DNA from: Ligustrum vulgare
Lineage: Eukaryota > Streptophyta > Magnoliopsida > Lamiales > Oleaceae
Direction: 5' to 3'
Length of the DNA: 64,000 nucleotides
Assembly (NCBI GenBank): GCA_963555705.1
Contig: OY743174.1
Location: 59,976,234 to 60,040,233, forward strand
The notes under the pieces are model-generated. The model was not told the DNA's origin. It ran no database searches and saw only the letters and a program-made list of their open reading frames with translations. This document shows, piece by piece, positions 1-11,353 of this stretch. The position numbers were made by a program, and so were the translations under genes. Within the stretch, counting starts at the first letter, position 1; the number at the start of each line of letters is the position of its first letter.

Positions 1-330
1 CATATTCTTATGTTTCGTTAATTATCAAATCTTATCGTTAATGACGTTTTCCATAAAAAAAATCTTATTGGCGTGCCAAAAAAATAAAATAAGAAACTTA
101 ATATTTAGTTATTTATGTTTGTATTTTTTTATTCAAAAATACGAAGGACAAATAAGTTTTTTCTAACTCTTTAAAGGAAATTTTGGACACAAATTAAAGA
201 TGCTAATTAATGGAAAGTTGATGATAAAAATACAATTACAAAAAGTTAGACACATAAATTTGACAATGAACAAATGTTATGAATTTTGCTTTGCAATAAT
301 TTTTTTATTATTTTTTATTTTAAGTATAGA
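1..330. repeat. dispersed repeat, copy 1
   Basis: AT-rich non-coding sequence. The stretch around 145-300 matches a second stretch around 34700-34850 in the same orientation: both run through a CAAATAAGTTTTT block, a TTGATGATAAAAAT or TTAATGATAAAAAT block and an AACAATGAACAAA-like block in the same order. This points to an old dispersed repeat of unknown class. No coding sequence is supported. Confidence 0.5.
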
Positions 331-394
331 ACCAATAAGTGCGACAATGTCTTTCCCTACAGATGTCTTCTCCATAGATAGTGTGACTATGTGA

Positions 395-560
395 GACAAC
401 AGTCTTCCCTATAGGTTATGGGCCACGAACCTATGGCAACGACAACATGTAAGGGCGACATTGTTGTCGCTATTGTATAAGAGGGGTGACCTACTAATCT
501 ATAGGAATGACATTTGTCATCCCTACATGTGACTTATCTTATAGTGATAAAACTAATAAT
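395..560. other. palindrome-rich stretch, possible CACTA terminus
   Basis: Several short imperfect inverted repeats occur here, including GACAACATG...CATTGTTGTC and GACATTTGTCATCC. The stretch closes with TATCTTATAGTG at about 534-545, which resembles the terminal sequence of CACTA transposons (TTTCTTGTAGTG). No matching second end was found, so the call is weak. Confidence 0.25.
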
Positions 561-597
561 TTATTCATTTGTTTGATTAATTAGCCCATTTTTATTA

Positions 598-740
598 ACA
601 ATTAAAATCTAGATTTTGATTTAAGTCAAATTCAACAATCAATCTCAATCATATATTTCATGAGACTTACAAATTTTCAGTCATATACATCTCTTCAATT
701 TTTATCAAAATCAATTAAAAATCTAATTTTAACCCCCACC
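598..740 (-). mobile_element. MITE family A, copy 1 (reverse)
   Basis: About 140 bp, the reverse complement of a small element seen five more times in this window (10182-10312, 14098-14215, 27602-27752, 51010-51155, 59935-60074). The family core carries AATCTAATTTTAAT-like ends, TTTTGATAAAAA, a GATGAGATGTGTGG-type block and a TTGAGATTGATTGTTGACTT block. The ends are mutually inverted (AAAATCAGATTT against AAATCTAAATTTT). The family is unclassified; target duplications are not clear. Confidence 0.65.
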
Positions 741-744
741 AAGC

Positions 745-1373
745 AGGGGCTTAATATATTTTTCTTGGTTCTAAAGGTACTAAATTATCGAGCTTTTAAC
801 AATATAGTAGTGTATATTAAAATGGAACGTATACAAGTTGCTTCTTTAAAAGGTTGAATGCCAACTTTAGGCGCTCTCATCACCCCTACCCTGGGGATTG
901 GTGGAATATATAAATCACAGGTTATGTCTCAAGCTGGTTAGGGTTCGGATACCAGCCATTGTTAAAGCCATCAATTGCAAGGGCAAATTTTCCATCGTTT
1001 GAGGTCCATAAACATTTTTTCTTTCTTTCTTATTTTCAATCACACATTTTTCAATACATTTCTCACTCTCTTTCCTTTTGTTAACAACTCAATTTTTAAT
1101 GATGAGGATAAAATTTTTGTTACAAAAAGAAGACTACGATTCAACTTTTACCTTTTTTTAATTATAAATTTTGTTTATAAACGACGGCGTGACAACATTT
1201 TGTTAGTCTTTTTTTTTAAAAGTAAAAATGGTAGGCTGGAATCTTTGATCAGCCAAAATTGTTGACTTTAAAAAAAAAGATCAATAAGATGTTGTCGCGT
1301 GACAATTTATAAACAAATCTTTACCAAATAGAGCAAACCATACATTTTTAAAAAAAAAATCACTAATCCAAAA
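745..1373. other. unassigned intergenic sequence with a decayed MITE
   Basis: No gene is seen. A nested inverted pair, GGCGTGACAACATTTTG near 1186 and GATGTTGTCGCGTGACAA near 1289, lies inside sequence that ends at about 1306-1335 in a TTTATAAAC...TTTACCAAAT block. That block resembles the end of MITE family B (best copy at 57707-57884). Confidence 0.35.
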
Positions 1374-1546
1374 TGTTATAAACTAGAGAGAAAAAGAGAG
1401 AAAAGTAGAGACACCAATAAACTTGTGTATTACTATGAACCAAAACCCCCATACATATAGGGAGAATAAGGGATACATAAGGTAATAATATCTAGGGTTT
1501 AAGGGGTACAACTGTCATTCACTAATACAATATAATATTTACAACA
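1374..1546 (-). repeat. 3' LTR of element 1374-6898
   Basis: 173 bp, TG...CA ends. It matches 6726-6898 except for two substitutions, one in the A/G-rich start and one in the CATACATATAG segment. Confidence 0.9.
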
Positions 1547-2200
1547 CTCCCCCTTGAATGACATATGATATTACAAAATATCTGACTCGTTAAAATCTTG
1601 TTTGACAAAAACTCAATGGGACAAAAATATCAAACGAAGGAAAAAAAGTACAGTTATTCTTGGAGTATTAAAATGAATGCTCCCTCGTTAAAACATCGCC
1701 AAGAAAATCCAACGGGACAAAACCTTGGCTAAGGAAAAAGAGTACAGCTACTCCCCCCTAGTGTTGATCGTTGTAAATCATCGAGTTGATGTATCCCAAT
1801 CTTGTGAACTGGTTTCTTGAATGTAGATGTTGATGGTGTTTTTGTAGATAAATCAGCTTCATTGTCACTTGAGTAGATTTGTTGAAATTCTGGAGTATTT
1901 TGATGCTGCCTCGTTAAAACCTTGTCAGAAAAACCCAGTAGGAAAAAACCTGAACGAAGGAAAAAGAGTACAGCTACTCTCCCTGATTCAATATGTATTG
2001 AATCATCCATATAGTTACTCCCCCTGATTCAATCTCTATTGAATCATTCATATCTTGATCTATTCCGGAGTTTCGTATAGGAGAGTATATCAATAGATAT
2101 TGATGACAGCTACCTCATTAAAAACCTTGCCAGGAAAACCTCGTAGGACAAAGTCTCGGCTAAGGAAAAAAGAGTGTAGCGTATATTAGCTCCCCCTCAT
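1547..2200 (-). repeat. repeated 3'-untranslated motif of the LTR element
   Basis: Read on the - strand, a block beginning CTCTTTTTCCTTCG, passing through TTTTGTCC and ending TTTTAACGAGGCAGC, occurs about four times, often preceded by a polypurine AGGGGGAG. The same block recurs near 47110-47760 in the element at 41870-47991. The repeated purine tracts could offer several plus-strand priming sites; that role is inferred. Confidence 0.6.
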
Positions 2201-4699
2201 TGGAACATTACAATTATATTGATACTGCATTTAATTATTTCAACTGTAAATCGGTGCAATATCGAATATGTTTACCAAGCATATATAAATGATGCATATC
2301 TTGTATTATTTGTTCTTCGAATATAAATTCAATTATTCCTTTGAACTTGAAGAACTATAAAATATTTTCAATCATTTGAACATGCTACATCGAGCCATGT
2401 TCTATAACCAATATTCATCAATGCATTTAATGCAGTTCTCAAATCTGGAAGTGGCTTATTCACTTTAATGAACAATTAACTTATTCACTTCAGGTGAATA
2501 ATTAACCATGAATTTGTATCTTGAAAATCAATTGCCTGAATTTTCAAATATAATTTTATACGACAATCACATTCAATTACAAATTGAATCTTTTTAAGGA
2601 ATATTAAATATTCAGATCGCAAAGTATCTTTATACTTTGATCAAACAAGTTTCTTAAAAACTTGAACTATATATTTCAAATATATTTAATCCTTCATGGA
2701 TTATACTGTATGCTTCAAGCATCGTATATGTTTCACACTGCAATTGTCAAATTGCTACCACCAAATTTAAGTCGTGAAACTTTAGATAGATAACAATTCC
2801 TATATTTCAAATGGATTTTCTCTAATTATTTCACCGCAATCCCAAAGTACCGAGGTGTTGATTACCCTTTTTAATCTCACTCATTGGTACTTCAAAGAAT
2901 ACTCCTAACGTACCGAGTTGATGATCATACATTTTGATATCACTCATTGGTACATCGAAGAGCGCAAGCTAGTAATCAGAGTAAATCATTTTTCATTATA
3001 TACATTTCTAATAATCATATATTTATAGGCACTTATTATGCATTTTCAGGCAAATAAAATATTGTATCTATGCCAGATATTTGAAACATTCGTTGCGCAA
3101 CAAGTCATGTATTACGACTATACCTATAGGTATTTTACTGACTTTACATTTTTATGTGTTTGGACTTCGGTCCCAAAAATTCAGGTTTTGTAATAAGTTT
3201 AATTTATCCTGAATGCATACTTTTGCCAACTATTTTTATGTCGATTTTCTTCGACATATTTTCTTTTATTATCCTCGCTATCATTCAAATTATGATGCGA
3301 CTAGCTTCGCAATTTGCTTTTGCATAAGTGCTTTAAAAAGTGTGTCGACACAATTATCATCTCAATTTGACTTCTTTCCCCACAAGACATAATTATAGAG
3401 ATCTCAATTTTCAATATTTCAAGTACTTGAACCTCTTCTGGAGATTTACAATTAATTATGTCAATAAATACTCTCTCACGAGTATATGCCTCCTCAATAA
3501 GACCATTATAATCATTTGCTCTATTTTTATTTATTTGGGGATCTTTATTCGAATCAAATATCGCTACGCTTCAAGCGTGCTACATATCAATATAAGATAG
3601 AGCATGAGATTTTATTAATCTCTTATGCATCTTGTAATTATGTTATCTTTGAACGTTTCGTTCATATTTTCAATCAAACTTCTGGTTCGTATTATCAATC
3701 GCAAGGATATATATAACATAATATGATGCATTTGTTTGATTTTAAGCTATTTCCCCTAATGTTGAGAAAATTGTCCATCAAAATGACAATCATTTTTTTT
3801 CGACGTTGTAAAATATCACCCATTTGGGATATATGTTCAAACAACGCATTTTTCTCAACATTCTTTATTTCCCATATCAGTGCACTGTGGTGGATCAATT
3901 GCACTATTAATTATATGAAAAAATTAAGCTCTAACCATAAGCCAATTATAACAGGGAGAACTATGATATTGACATGATGCGTAATAGAATTCCCTAAACA
4001 AAAAAGGGAAGTATTTTGTTCTCAATTAAATTAATTGGAGGCGTTTAACAAAAAAAATGTTAAACCATTTATCGACATCCCAACTAACACTTATTAAAAT
4101 GTTGAGATTCGTGTCCACTAGCATTATCAAGACACATTCTTGATTATATAATCTGAAAAATATGCTCATAATTTATAATTTGAGCAATAATTTCGCAAAC
4201 TTCAGGTTGCGAACACCATGCAATCATCTAGTACATGTATCAAATCTATTAGATACAAATAATATTTAGATGATCAACGTGGAGGATGATAGTGGTCCAT
4301 TTATCACCCTAATTATTTTTCAGAAATATAGGGAATTTAATCCCTATTTTAGCTAGTGATAATGAAAATTTTATGAAAGAGAACAAACATCATATATGAT
4401 TGAATTGAAGAATCTTCTGGTTCTTCATTGAGTATCAATTTTAATTTCGCATCATTATTGATCCAGTGATAGTGCAACTGGTCATGCCAAATAATAAAAT
4501 CAAATTGAACTTTTGGTTCAATATAAGATATAATTCAATGATTAAATATTGTATAATCATGTATTATTCAAGTAGTCAAACTAATCAATGTCCTTATGAC
4601 ATTAGTCATATGTTTTCCTTCAGGGATAAACATGAACTCAAATGAGATATTCTTCGAAACATATGCTACTTCAAAAGCACGTTTTTATTGCTCATTCAA

Positions 4700-6365
4700 A
4701 ATCAATATGTCAATATTCTTCTGGAATATTGAAATTATAATATCATATTCTTCAAAAGAGAATAATATTATTTTATAAATGTTGTGCTTCTTCGGGAGCA
4801 ACAACGTATTGCTTCTTCAAGAGCAAAAATGAAATATTCTTTTGGAATATTTTTCTAACATGGGTTGTGTTTATTCGAGAACACCAACACCATATTCATT
4901 TAAAACATATTTTAAATTATGCTTCTTCAAGAGCATTGGATCAATATTCTTCTGGAATATTGAAATTGTAATATACTGCTCGTGACAAGCAAGTAATATT
5001 CTTCTAGAATACTACTATTGTTGTCCTACTTCGTGAGCAACAATATGATACATTATTAAATCAGAATTTATGAATGAACATCTACAAATATTTAATCATC
5101 TTAAAGAATATTAATTACCATATAAACATAATATGAATTTATATATAAAAATAAATTACCAAACATATATCAGGAAAAGAATCTCCATATATAGAAGTTA
5201 ACAAAATTGACTAAATCTTTTATTGGCTAAATCTTTTACCAATATGCAAAAGATACTAAACATGCACGTGAACTCCATATATAAAAATTAGATATATAAC
5301 TAATATATAGTAGAATCAAATCTAATAATGTATTTGAGAATTCAAAATAACGTAGTGATTTCCAATGACAAAATTGAAAGAGCAAAAAAATAATAACAAT
5401 AATAATTTGTTGGAACAAGGTATACTTTAACGAATTTATTTTGATTCTTCCAAAATAAATAATAAATCAATATTCTTCTAGAATATTGAAAATTATAATT
5501 CATGCTCTTCAGGAGCAAATAACATCCTTATAGGATATTAATTATAATGTTGTACTACTTCAGGAGTAACAACAAATTATTTATAATAGACAAATTTACA
5601 ATTAATATTCTTCTGGAATATTAATTATTTATTACGTTACTTTAATAGGAATAACGAATTATTCTTCCGGAATAATTATAGATCTAAAATTGCTATTATT
5701 CTAGAATAATAAATCAATATTCTTCTGGAATATTGAAAATTTAATTTATGCTCTTCGGGAGCAAATAATATTCATCTGAATTATATGTTGTGCTACTTCA
5801 GGAGCAACAACAAATATTTGTAATAGGCAGACACGGATATATGATTAATATTCTTCTGGAATATTAATATAATGTTGTGCTACTTCAGGAGCAACAACGA
5901 ATGAACTAATAACATCAATAAATTTGTAATGGACAAATCTATAATTAATATTCTTCTGGAATATTAATATATACTGTTGTGCTACTTCAGGAGCAAGAAC
6001 AAATTATTGTTAAAGATTTTAGATATTTGCTCTTCTGGAGCAATTGAATAATAAATCTTTCAAAATTATGCTCTTCAAGAGCAATTAATATTCTTTACGA
6101 ATATTATTATAATAAAAATTGTGCTACTTCAGGAGCAACCACAAATTATAGTTCTAAAATTTCGATTATTCAAGAATAATAAATCAATATTCTTCTGGAA
6201 TATTGAAAATTTAATTTATGCTCTTCGGGAGCAAATAATATTCTTCTGAAATATTAATTATGATGTTGTGCTACTTCAGGAGTAACAACGAATAATTATC
6301 AATTCTATGATTAATATTCTTCTGGAATATTAATGTATTGTTGTGCTACTTCGAGACTAACAACA
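4700..6365 (-). repeat. array of hairpin repeats with a shared loop
   Basis: At least eleven copies of AATATTCTTCTGGAATATT or close variants (near 4712, 4832, 4945, 5000, 5468, 5602, 5722, 5845, 5946, 6185, 6320) alternate with TGCTCTTCGGGAGCA and GTTGTGCTACTTCAGGAGC units. Each unit is a short hairpin with a CTTCnGG-type loop but a different stem. On the - strand the units read as fragments of a Pro-Glu-Glu repeat (CCAGAAGAA codons), so the array may be a decayed gag C-terminal repeat region. Confidence 0.6.
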
Positions 6366-6710
6366 TAATGAATAATCAACTTAAAAAAAATTAAACAACC
6401 AAATAATTATATACATTAAACACACATAAAAAAAAAGTTAATGTATGGAGTATGGAGCAAAACTTGACTTGCATCCAAGTCACAATTGTTACACGAGCAC
6501 AAATTATTGGTTGAAGTATGGAGGCAGATGAAATTGGAACAATTATTGGAATTGAAGCAACCTCGTGGAATTGGAACAGTTCAACCATGATCAGAACAAA
6601 AAAATTCATATGCTGTCAAATTGATTTCGACGCACATGATTTTACTTTCTAACTAATAGTTTGGTATATGAGATTTTGAAAAAGAAAATTTTAACTCAAT
6701 TTGGTAGAGA

Positions 6711-6725
6711 CTCGTGCTGATAACG
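6711..6725 (-). other. primer-binding site, tRNA-Ile anticodon-arm type
   Basis: On the - strand the 15 bases CGTTATCAGCACGAG directly follow the terminal CA of the LTR. The identical 15-mer follows the 5' LTR of the element at 41870. It is complementary to the anticodon stem-loop of plant tRNA-Ile(AAU) as I recall it (TCGTGCTAATAACG), except for one C that would pair with inosine at the wobble position. It is not the usual initiator-Met 3' end site. Confidence 0.6.
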
Positions 6726-6898
6726 TGTTATAAACTAGAGAGAAAAATAGAGAAAAGTAGAGACACCAATAAACTTGTGTATTACTATGAACCAAAACCC
6801 CCATATATATAGGGAGAATAAGGGATACATAAGGTAATAATATCTAGGGTTTAAGGGGTACAACTGTCATTCACTAATACAATATAATATTTACAACA
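6726..6898 (-). repeat. 5' LTR of element 1374-6898
   Basis: 173-bp direct repeat of 1374-1546. Because the element is on the - strand this is the 5' LTR and should carry its promoter; CCCATATATATAGGG on the + strand includes a TATA-like segment. Confidence 0.9.
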
Positions 6899-7480
6899 CA
6901 AATTACATTTTCTCAATTTTTTTTTTTTTTAATGAGAATCAAACCAGGAAAATTTGTAAAAAACCCATCACTTTGGTAAAAAATTCTCTCAACTCCGTCA
7001 AAAGTTTGGGTGCTCAAATTGTGGGCTCCACTTTGGAAGCCAAATTTTCAATTTTTTTTTTTTTAATTACATGGGATTGTACGGGAGGGGAATATGGAGA
7101 CTCGAACCCTGGACCACCCAAGTAAGTGGGTGACCCTTTAACCACTTGGGAACCCAATTGGTCTCCCAAATTTTCAATCCTAACAACAATTCTGGCAACA
7201 AAAAATGGCGTCCAATGATCTCTGTTTATTAAAAAAATTTGTGTTTAAAAATATATATTTTTTTAAGTTGTTTTTTTTTTTTATATGTTTTCGATATAAA
7301 ATATATGGTTGAAAAATGAGGAGAGAAAATATGTTTGATTAAAATGTGGCTTGAAGAATTGTATTATTTAAAAATATTTTTTTTTTAATGATTTATCAAA
7401 ATGAGGAGAAGTCCTCAAGTAATTTCTAACTTGTTTCTTTCCATCCTTGACAGATTGGAATATGAAAAGGAAAAAACCAC
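6899..7480. other. unassigned sequence with decayed MITE family B copy
   Basis: No gene seen. Around 7220-7400 the blocks TTTTCGATATAAAATATATGG and GAAAAATGAGGAGAGAAAATATG resemble the centre of MITE family B (compare 24305-24473). The rest is AT-rich with T tracts. Confidence 0.4.
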
Positions 7481-7589
7481 TTGTACAGGGGCGTGGACCT
7501 CCAGTCCCGTCACTGTAGCTGCTATAGGTCCAGGCGGTACATCATGAAGAATGGTTCATATGAGAAAAGCTATGGGCACCGCCTACCGT

Positions 7590-7653
7590 CCCTCACAATA
7601 GGGGGTGGGGCTCACTTTTTAGTCCACTTGGGCCCCACCCCCTATTGTGAGGG
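7590..7653. repeat. perfect GC-rich hairpin
   Basis: A 22-bp left arm at 7590-7611 is the exact reverse complement of 7632-7653, with a 20-nt spacer. The arms are GC-rich (CACAATAGGGGGTGGGGC core) in otherwise AT-rich surroundings. It could be the centre of a MITE or the stem of a structured transcript; neither is proven. Confidence 0.85.
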
Positions 7654-7679
7654 TACAATACCTCCAATGCGGTACATAT

Positions 7680-8458
7680 TTTAAATTCATACTACATTTT
7701 TGTTCTATTTAAGAACTACGAGTGTTTAGGTAAATGTTTGAATCTATTTTACAATCACCTTGTACATTTCAATCTATTTAAGAGGTGTTTTTCTTGCTCT
7801 TAATTCTGCAATGAAAGGCCTTGATGATGTACTACTAAGATTGGTGCATCCCGGCTCGAGTTTTATTTGGAAGATCTACGGTAAGTTGTTATTTATTTAA
7901 ATGTTTGAACCAATTTTAAATTCATCCTATATGTTCTGATCTATTTTATAATTGGGTTTAACTAAATATTTGATCGTGTTTTAAATTCATACTATATGTT
8001 TTGTTCTATTTTGGCACTATTTTGTTTTTTCCCCTTTTTAAATGTTTCCATGTAAAGTCTCGAGTTGTCGGAGCGGTAGTAAAATATCATATCTAGGTAG
8101 GATAAGCACATTACGGCCACAATCTTTCGGAAAGCATGTATTGTGCAGGATGGCAAGAATTGGATCACTTTTTCACAGCATTGGCCAACATCGTGGCATA
8201 GAGAACATTATTGTTGGATCAAGATGTTTAGGTAGCACATGTAATATTTCTTATATTTTTGTTTTGTATCAAACCAATCTAATTTCCAGTAATAGTTGAT
8301 TGAGCAAATAGTTATATAACTTCTTAGTTATTTATTTCAATTGTTTAGCTTATTATTATTATTATTTCCAAATCAACTTATTTGACCTATTTTAACATGT
8401 AATACTAACCACGGCAACAAATAGATGATATCTCACTTATTTAGTTTCTTTACTTTTA
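7680..8458. other. unassigned sequence
   Basis: Contains short open stretches near 7810-7880 and 8042-8299 that do not resemble a family I can name with confidence. No support for a functional gene; possibly a decayed exon pair. Confidence 0.3.
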
Positions 8459-9093
8459 GGCCATCTCCAATCCAAAACTCTAAAATGCAGTAAACTTTAC
8501 ACTAAAATACAGTTTTTCTTACTCTATCTTTATAACTCATCTCCAACCCAAAATTTCAAATTTTGCACCAAATAAATATTTTTTATTTTTCCTTTTCCCC
8601 CAAACTTCAACTTCTACCACATTTTGCTCCCCCTTTCCAACTCCTCTACCATCGAACTCCTCCCACCACCGTTGCCCCACCTCAGCAACCAAGCAAAGTT
8701 CAGTGAACTCTTCACCAAACCTCTGACAAACAATTCTCAGGCAAGACAACAAGCTTCTCCCATTATCAACTCCTCCACCACCACTCTCCACTGCTCTTCC
8801 CACCAACGCTGCCGCCCAACCATCGGAGCAAACCCACCCAAATCACGTGGACTCCTCAACGACGAGTCTTTCTGTGTTTGTGGAAGAAAATTGGAATAGA
8901 ATCAAATTTTGGTGCAAAATTGGCAAAACAAGATTCTGCCCCAAAAAATGAAGTTCTGTACAGTGCAACGCCATATATGGCGTTGCACTGTAGCCCACTG
9001 CATTTTGCAGTCAAGGTTGCCGTCTGGGTTGGAGCTCATTTCAACTGCAAAATCCATTTTTTTAACCGTTTTACAGTATGGTTGGAGTTGGCC
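8459..9093. mobile_element. PIF/Harbinger-type MITE
   Basis: A 635-bp element with terminal inverted repeats GGCCATCTCCAA and TTGGAGTTGGCC, flanked on both sides by the trinucleotide TTA (8456-8458 and 9094-9096). A TTA/TAA target duplication is the hallmark of PIF/Harbinger elements. The interior has no transposase frame; the two overlapping open frames in it are by-products of C-rich sequence. A perfect palindrome lies in the interior. Confidence 0.8.
8959..8992. repeat. 34-bp perfect palindrome
   Basis: Two 17-base arms, centred on CCATATATGG, match exactly with no spacer. It lies inside the Harbinger-type MITE. Confidence 0.95.
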
Positions 9094-9096
9094 TTA

Positions 9097-9886
9097 GGAG
9101 AAGAGAGATATATCTCTAACTCTAAGTGGTCTCTGAAGACCGATCCGCCGACGCTTTCTGAAAGGGGTAACATGTCTGCTATCTTTTCCTCCGTCCGTAA
9201 TTGAAGTAATTTTCCATGGAATTTCAGTTGCATGGTCATTTGTAATTTTTTTTTCCACATGAAAAGTCTCTAGCAGATTGCTGAATTCCTGATAGTCGAT
9301 AAAAACATGTTCAAGGACAGTATCCTCATCTAATGTTTTCCTCCATGGGCCATGCATGCTCCACCGTTTCTTCAAGTATACCCTGTTCAATGAATGCCAT
9401 ACTATCACACTTGCATTGGAAATAGCTCATTTTATCAGCCATCTCCCTCACCAATGACGCATTCTCCATTGAGTGGTGTGGTCATCCAACAGGGCAGAAA
9501 GAGGCTGCCCATGGATGGTAGAGATGGAAACAATACCAAGTGAGAGCCTGAGGGGTGTGGAAATGTGGCAAGATAAGATCACAAGATGATATGGAAATTT
9601 CACACAAGGCAAAAAAGGGTAGCCCATTAATGAGATTTCTTTCTTCCTAAAAAGGAAACTGGATAATGCAGCGGTATTTCCAAAACTTTGTTTCGATTAA
9701 TGTAACCGGCCAGTGAATTATCTATTGAAAAATATAGCAGCAGCGCTTGTAAAGAAAAAAAGAAAAAAGAAAAAAAGATATTTCTAAGCTACAGACGGAA
9801 TGAAGCACCGAAGTCCTCTGTTCCTCTTGTGCAGCATAGATCCAGTTTAAGACATGCATACTTACCAGTTTGTTTAGGTGGATGAT
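9097..9886. other. unassigned sequence with a short unrecognised frame
   Basis: On the - strand a 47-codon frame at 9326-9469 starts with ATG and ends with TGA. Its product is polar with helix-like composition (SLVREMADKMSYF...). It could be a remnant exon; no family is recognised and no splice context supports it. Confidence 0.25.
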
Positions 9887-9894
9887 ATTCTTAC

Positions 9895-10586
9895 CAGTGA
9901 TGGACACAGACATTTTATAGCGGAGGACACGGTTTGTGGTAGATCCCACGGGGTTCAGGGGCAGCGCCCCCGAAATTTTTTTTTTTAAGAAAAAGATAAA
10001 AAATAATGATAAAATTCAAATTCACAAAAGACAATGTACTAAATAATATGAAATCTCACAAATATACTAAATTATTTTCAATAAGATCTACGTTATAATT
10101 CAAAAGAAATTGACAGATTATATTGCAGTAAACAATCAATTAACATATTTAAATTCCAATCAATTATATTCCTATTTAGTGTAGATTAAAATTAGATTTT
10201 TCGTAGATTTTGATAAAAGTTGATGAGATGCGGGTTGAAAAGTTATGGGTCTCATGAAATCTATGGTTGAGATTGATTTTTGATCAAAATTAAAATTTAG
10301 ATTTTAATTGGTACCAAAAGGAGGCTATATTTACTGAATACATGCTACAATCTTTTACATATATTTCATAAAAAACAATCTATTCAATATGCATAAATTT
10401 CAATTATTCAAAGTCCAAACTTTACCTTCATTCAATTAAAAAAAAAAATCAATTATTCAAACATTCAAAGCATATTTTTTGATTTTTTTTTTTTTTTTTT
10501 GGATTTTTCTAAAAAAAAAAAAAATCAAGGGGGGGGGGGTCACGTGGCCCCCTAGGACCCCCCCCCCCCCTATGTGTTCGCCCCTG
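9895..10586. mobile_element. hAT-type non-autonomous element, copy 1
   Basis: A 692-bp element with ends CAGTGATGGAC and GTTCGCCCCTG, flanked by the perfect 8-bp duplication ATTCTTAC (9887-9894 and 10587-10594), as expected for hAT transposition. It matches the element at 59663-60345 along its whole length, including a nested MITE family A copy (10182-10312) and a C/G-tract near the right end. No transposase frame. Confidence 0.85.
10182..10312 (+). mobile_element. MITE family A, copy 2 (nested in hAT element)
   Basis: Carries the family blocks ATTAAAATTAGATTTTT, TTTTGATAAAAGTTGATGAG and TAAAATTTAGATTTTAATT. The same insertion is present in the sister hAT copy at 59935-60074, so it was already part of the hAT element before the two copies separated. 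Confidence 0.7.
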
Positions 10587-10594
10587 ATTCTTAC

Positions 10595-11353
10595 CAGTAG
10601 TTATCAGTTGTCGCATCATGGTCTCTTTACCCAGATGTTACTTCTCGTGTATCGCATGGATGATTAACTATTTTCATTAATTATGGTAACCTTATATCTA
10701 GGGATGTTGGAGAGAGAATAATAATTTAATTAATTATGACAATCTTAATTTTAGGGATGTGATTACATTTAAAATAGAATAATTATGGAAGTTATAATTA
10801 GTCAAATAAAAGCATTATTACAAAATGTGATATTACATTGTATTTAATATTGTTGTCTGTTACAGCATCGAACATGTTCATTAATGTTGTAATATTATAG
10901 TGTCTGTAATATTCTGATATTTTATTGCGTACAATATGTATAATAATGTCGTAGTGTTACAATGTCCGTAATAATAGATTAATTCATAAATTTAAAGTGA
11001 TAACTGAGCGTTATAGATGTACTAATAACATGTATCTTATTAGTACCGGATACATTAAACATCATGTAACTTAAGAGCATTTGTAAATTTCAATTTTCAT
11101 AAATCATGGTTCCTCATAGGATGAGGTTGCATCACAAGAATTCTAATGGTTGGCAAGGGAATATTACACAACATATTCATGTCGTGAAACTTATAAGTGA
11201 TATATATTCTTATTGGTATAAACCATTGTAATATATATATTATGAAATATACATTATTACAAGTATTATAATATTCATGAAAATTACATTCCTTATATTG
11301 TAATATATACATGCTATTTGGAGTAACACTAGCTATGAATGGAGTATGTTTCA
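10595..11353. other. unassigned intergenic sequence
   Basis: AT-rich, with loosely repeated TGTAATATT/GTAATATTAT words between 10820 and 11330. No gene or bounded element recognised. Confidence 0.35.

Larger units (their letters stand above)
1374..6898 (-). mobile_element. non-coding LTR retrotransposon, young insertion
   Basis: A 5.5 kb element bounded by two 173-bp direct repeats that begin TG and end CA. The repeats differ at only two positions by my reading. The primer-binding site lies at 6711-6725 on the - strand, immediately inside the right repeat, so the element is transcribed leftward. Near-perfect 5-bp flanks (CAAAA at 1369-1373, CAAAT at 6899-6903) fit a target-site duplication. 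A run of G on the - strand (purine tract) abuts the left repeat. No gag, integrase or reverse transcriptase frame is recognisable. The element is therefore non-autonomous and must use enzymes from elsewhere. It shares its primer site and 3'-leader motifs with the element at 41870-47991. Confidence 0.85.

Noticed and set aside
4700..6365. CRISPR-like array
   Set aside because: Repeats are imperfect, spacing irregular, the units are degenerate hairpins inside a plant LTR element, and no cas-like genes exist.
7800..8299. possible two-exon gene
   Set aside because: A GT-like donor and short frames exist, but no family match and stops in every joined frame I tried.
8537..8899. overlapping ORFs on both strands
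   Set aside because: They lie wholly in the non-coding interior of the Harbinger-type MITE.
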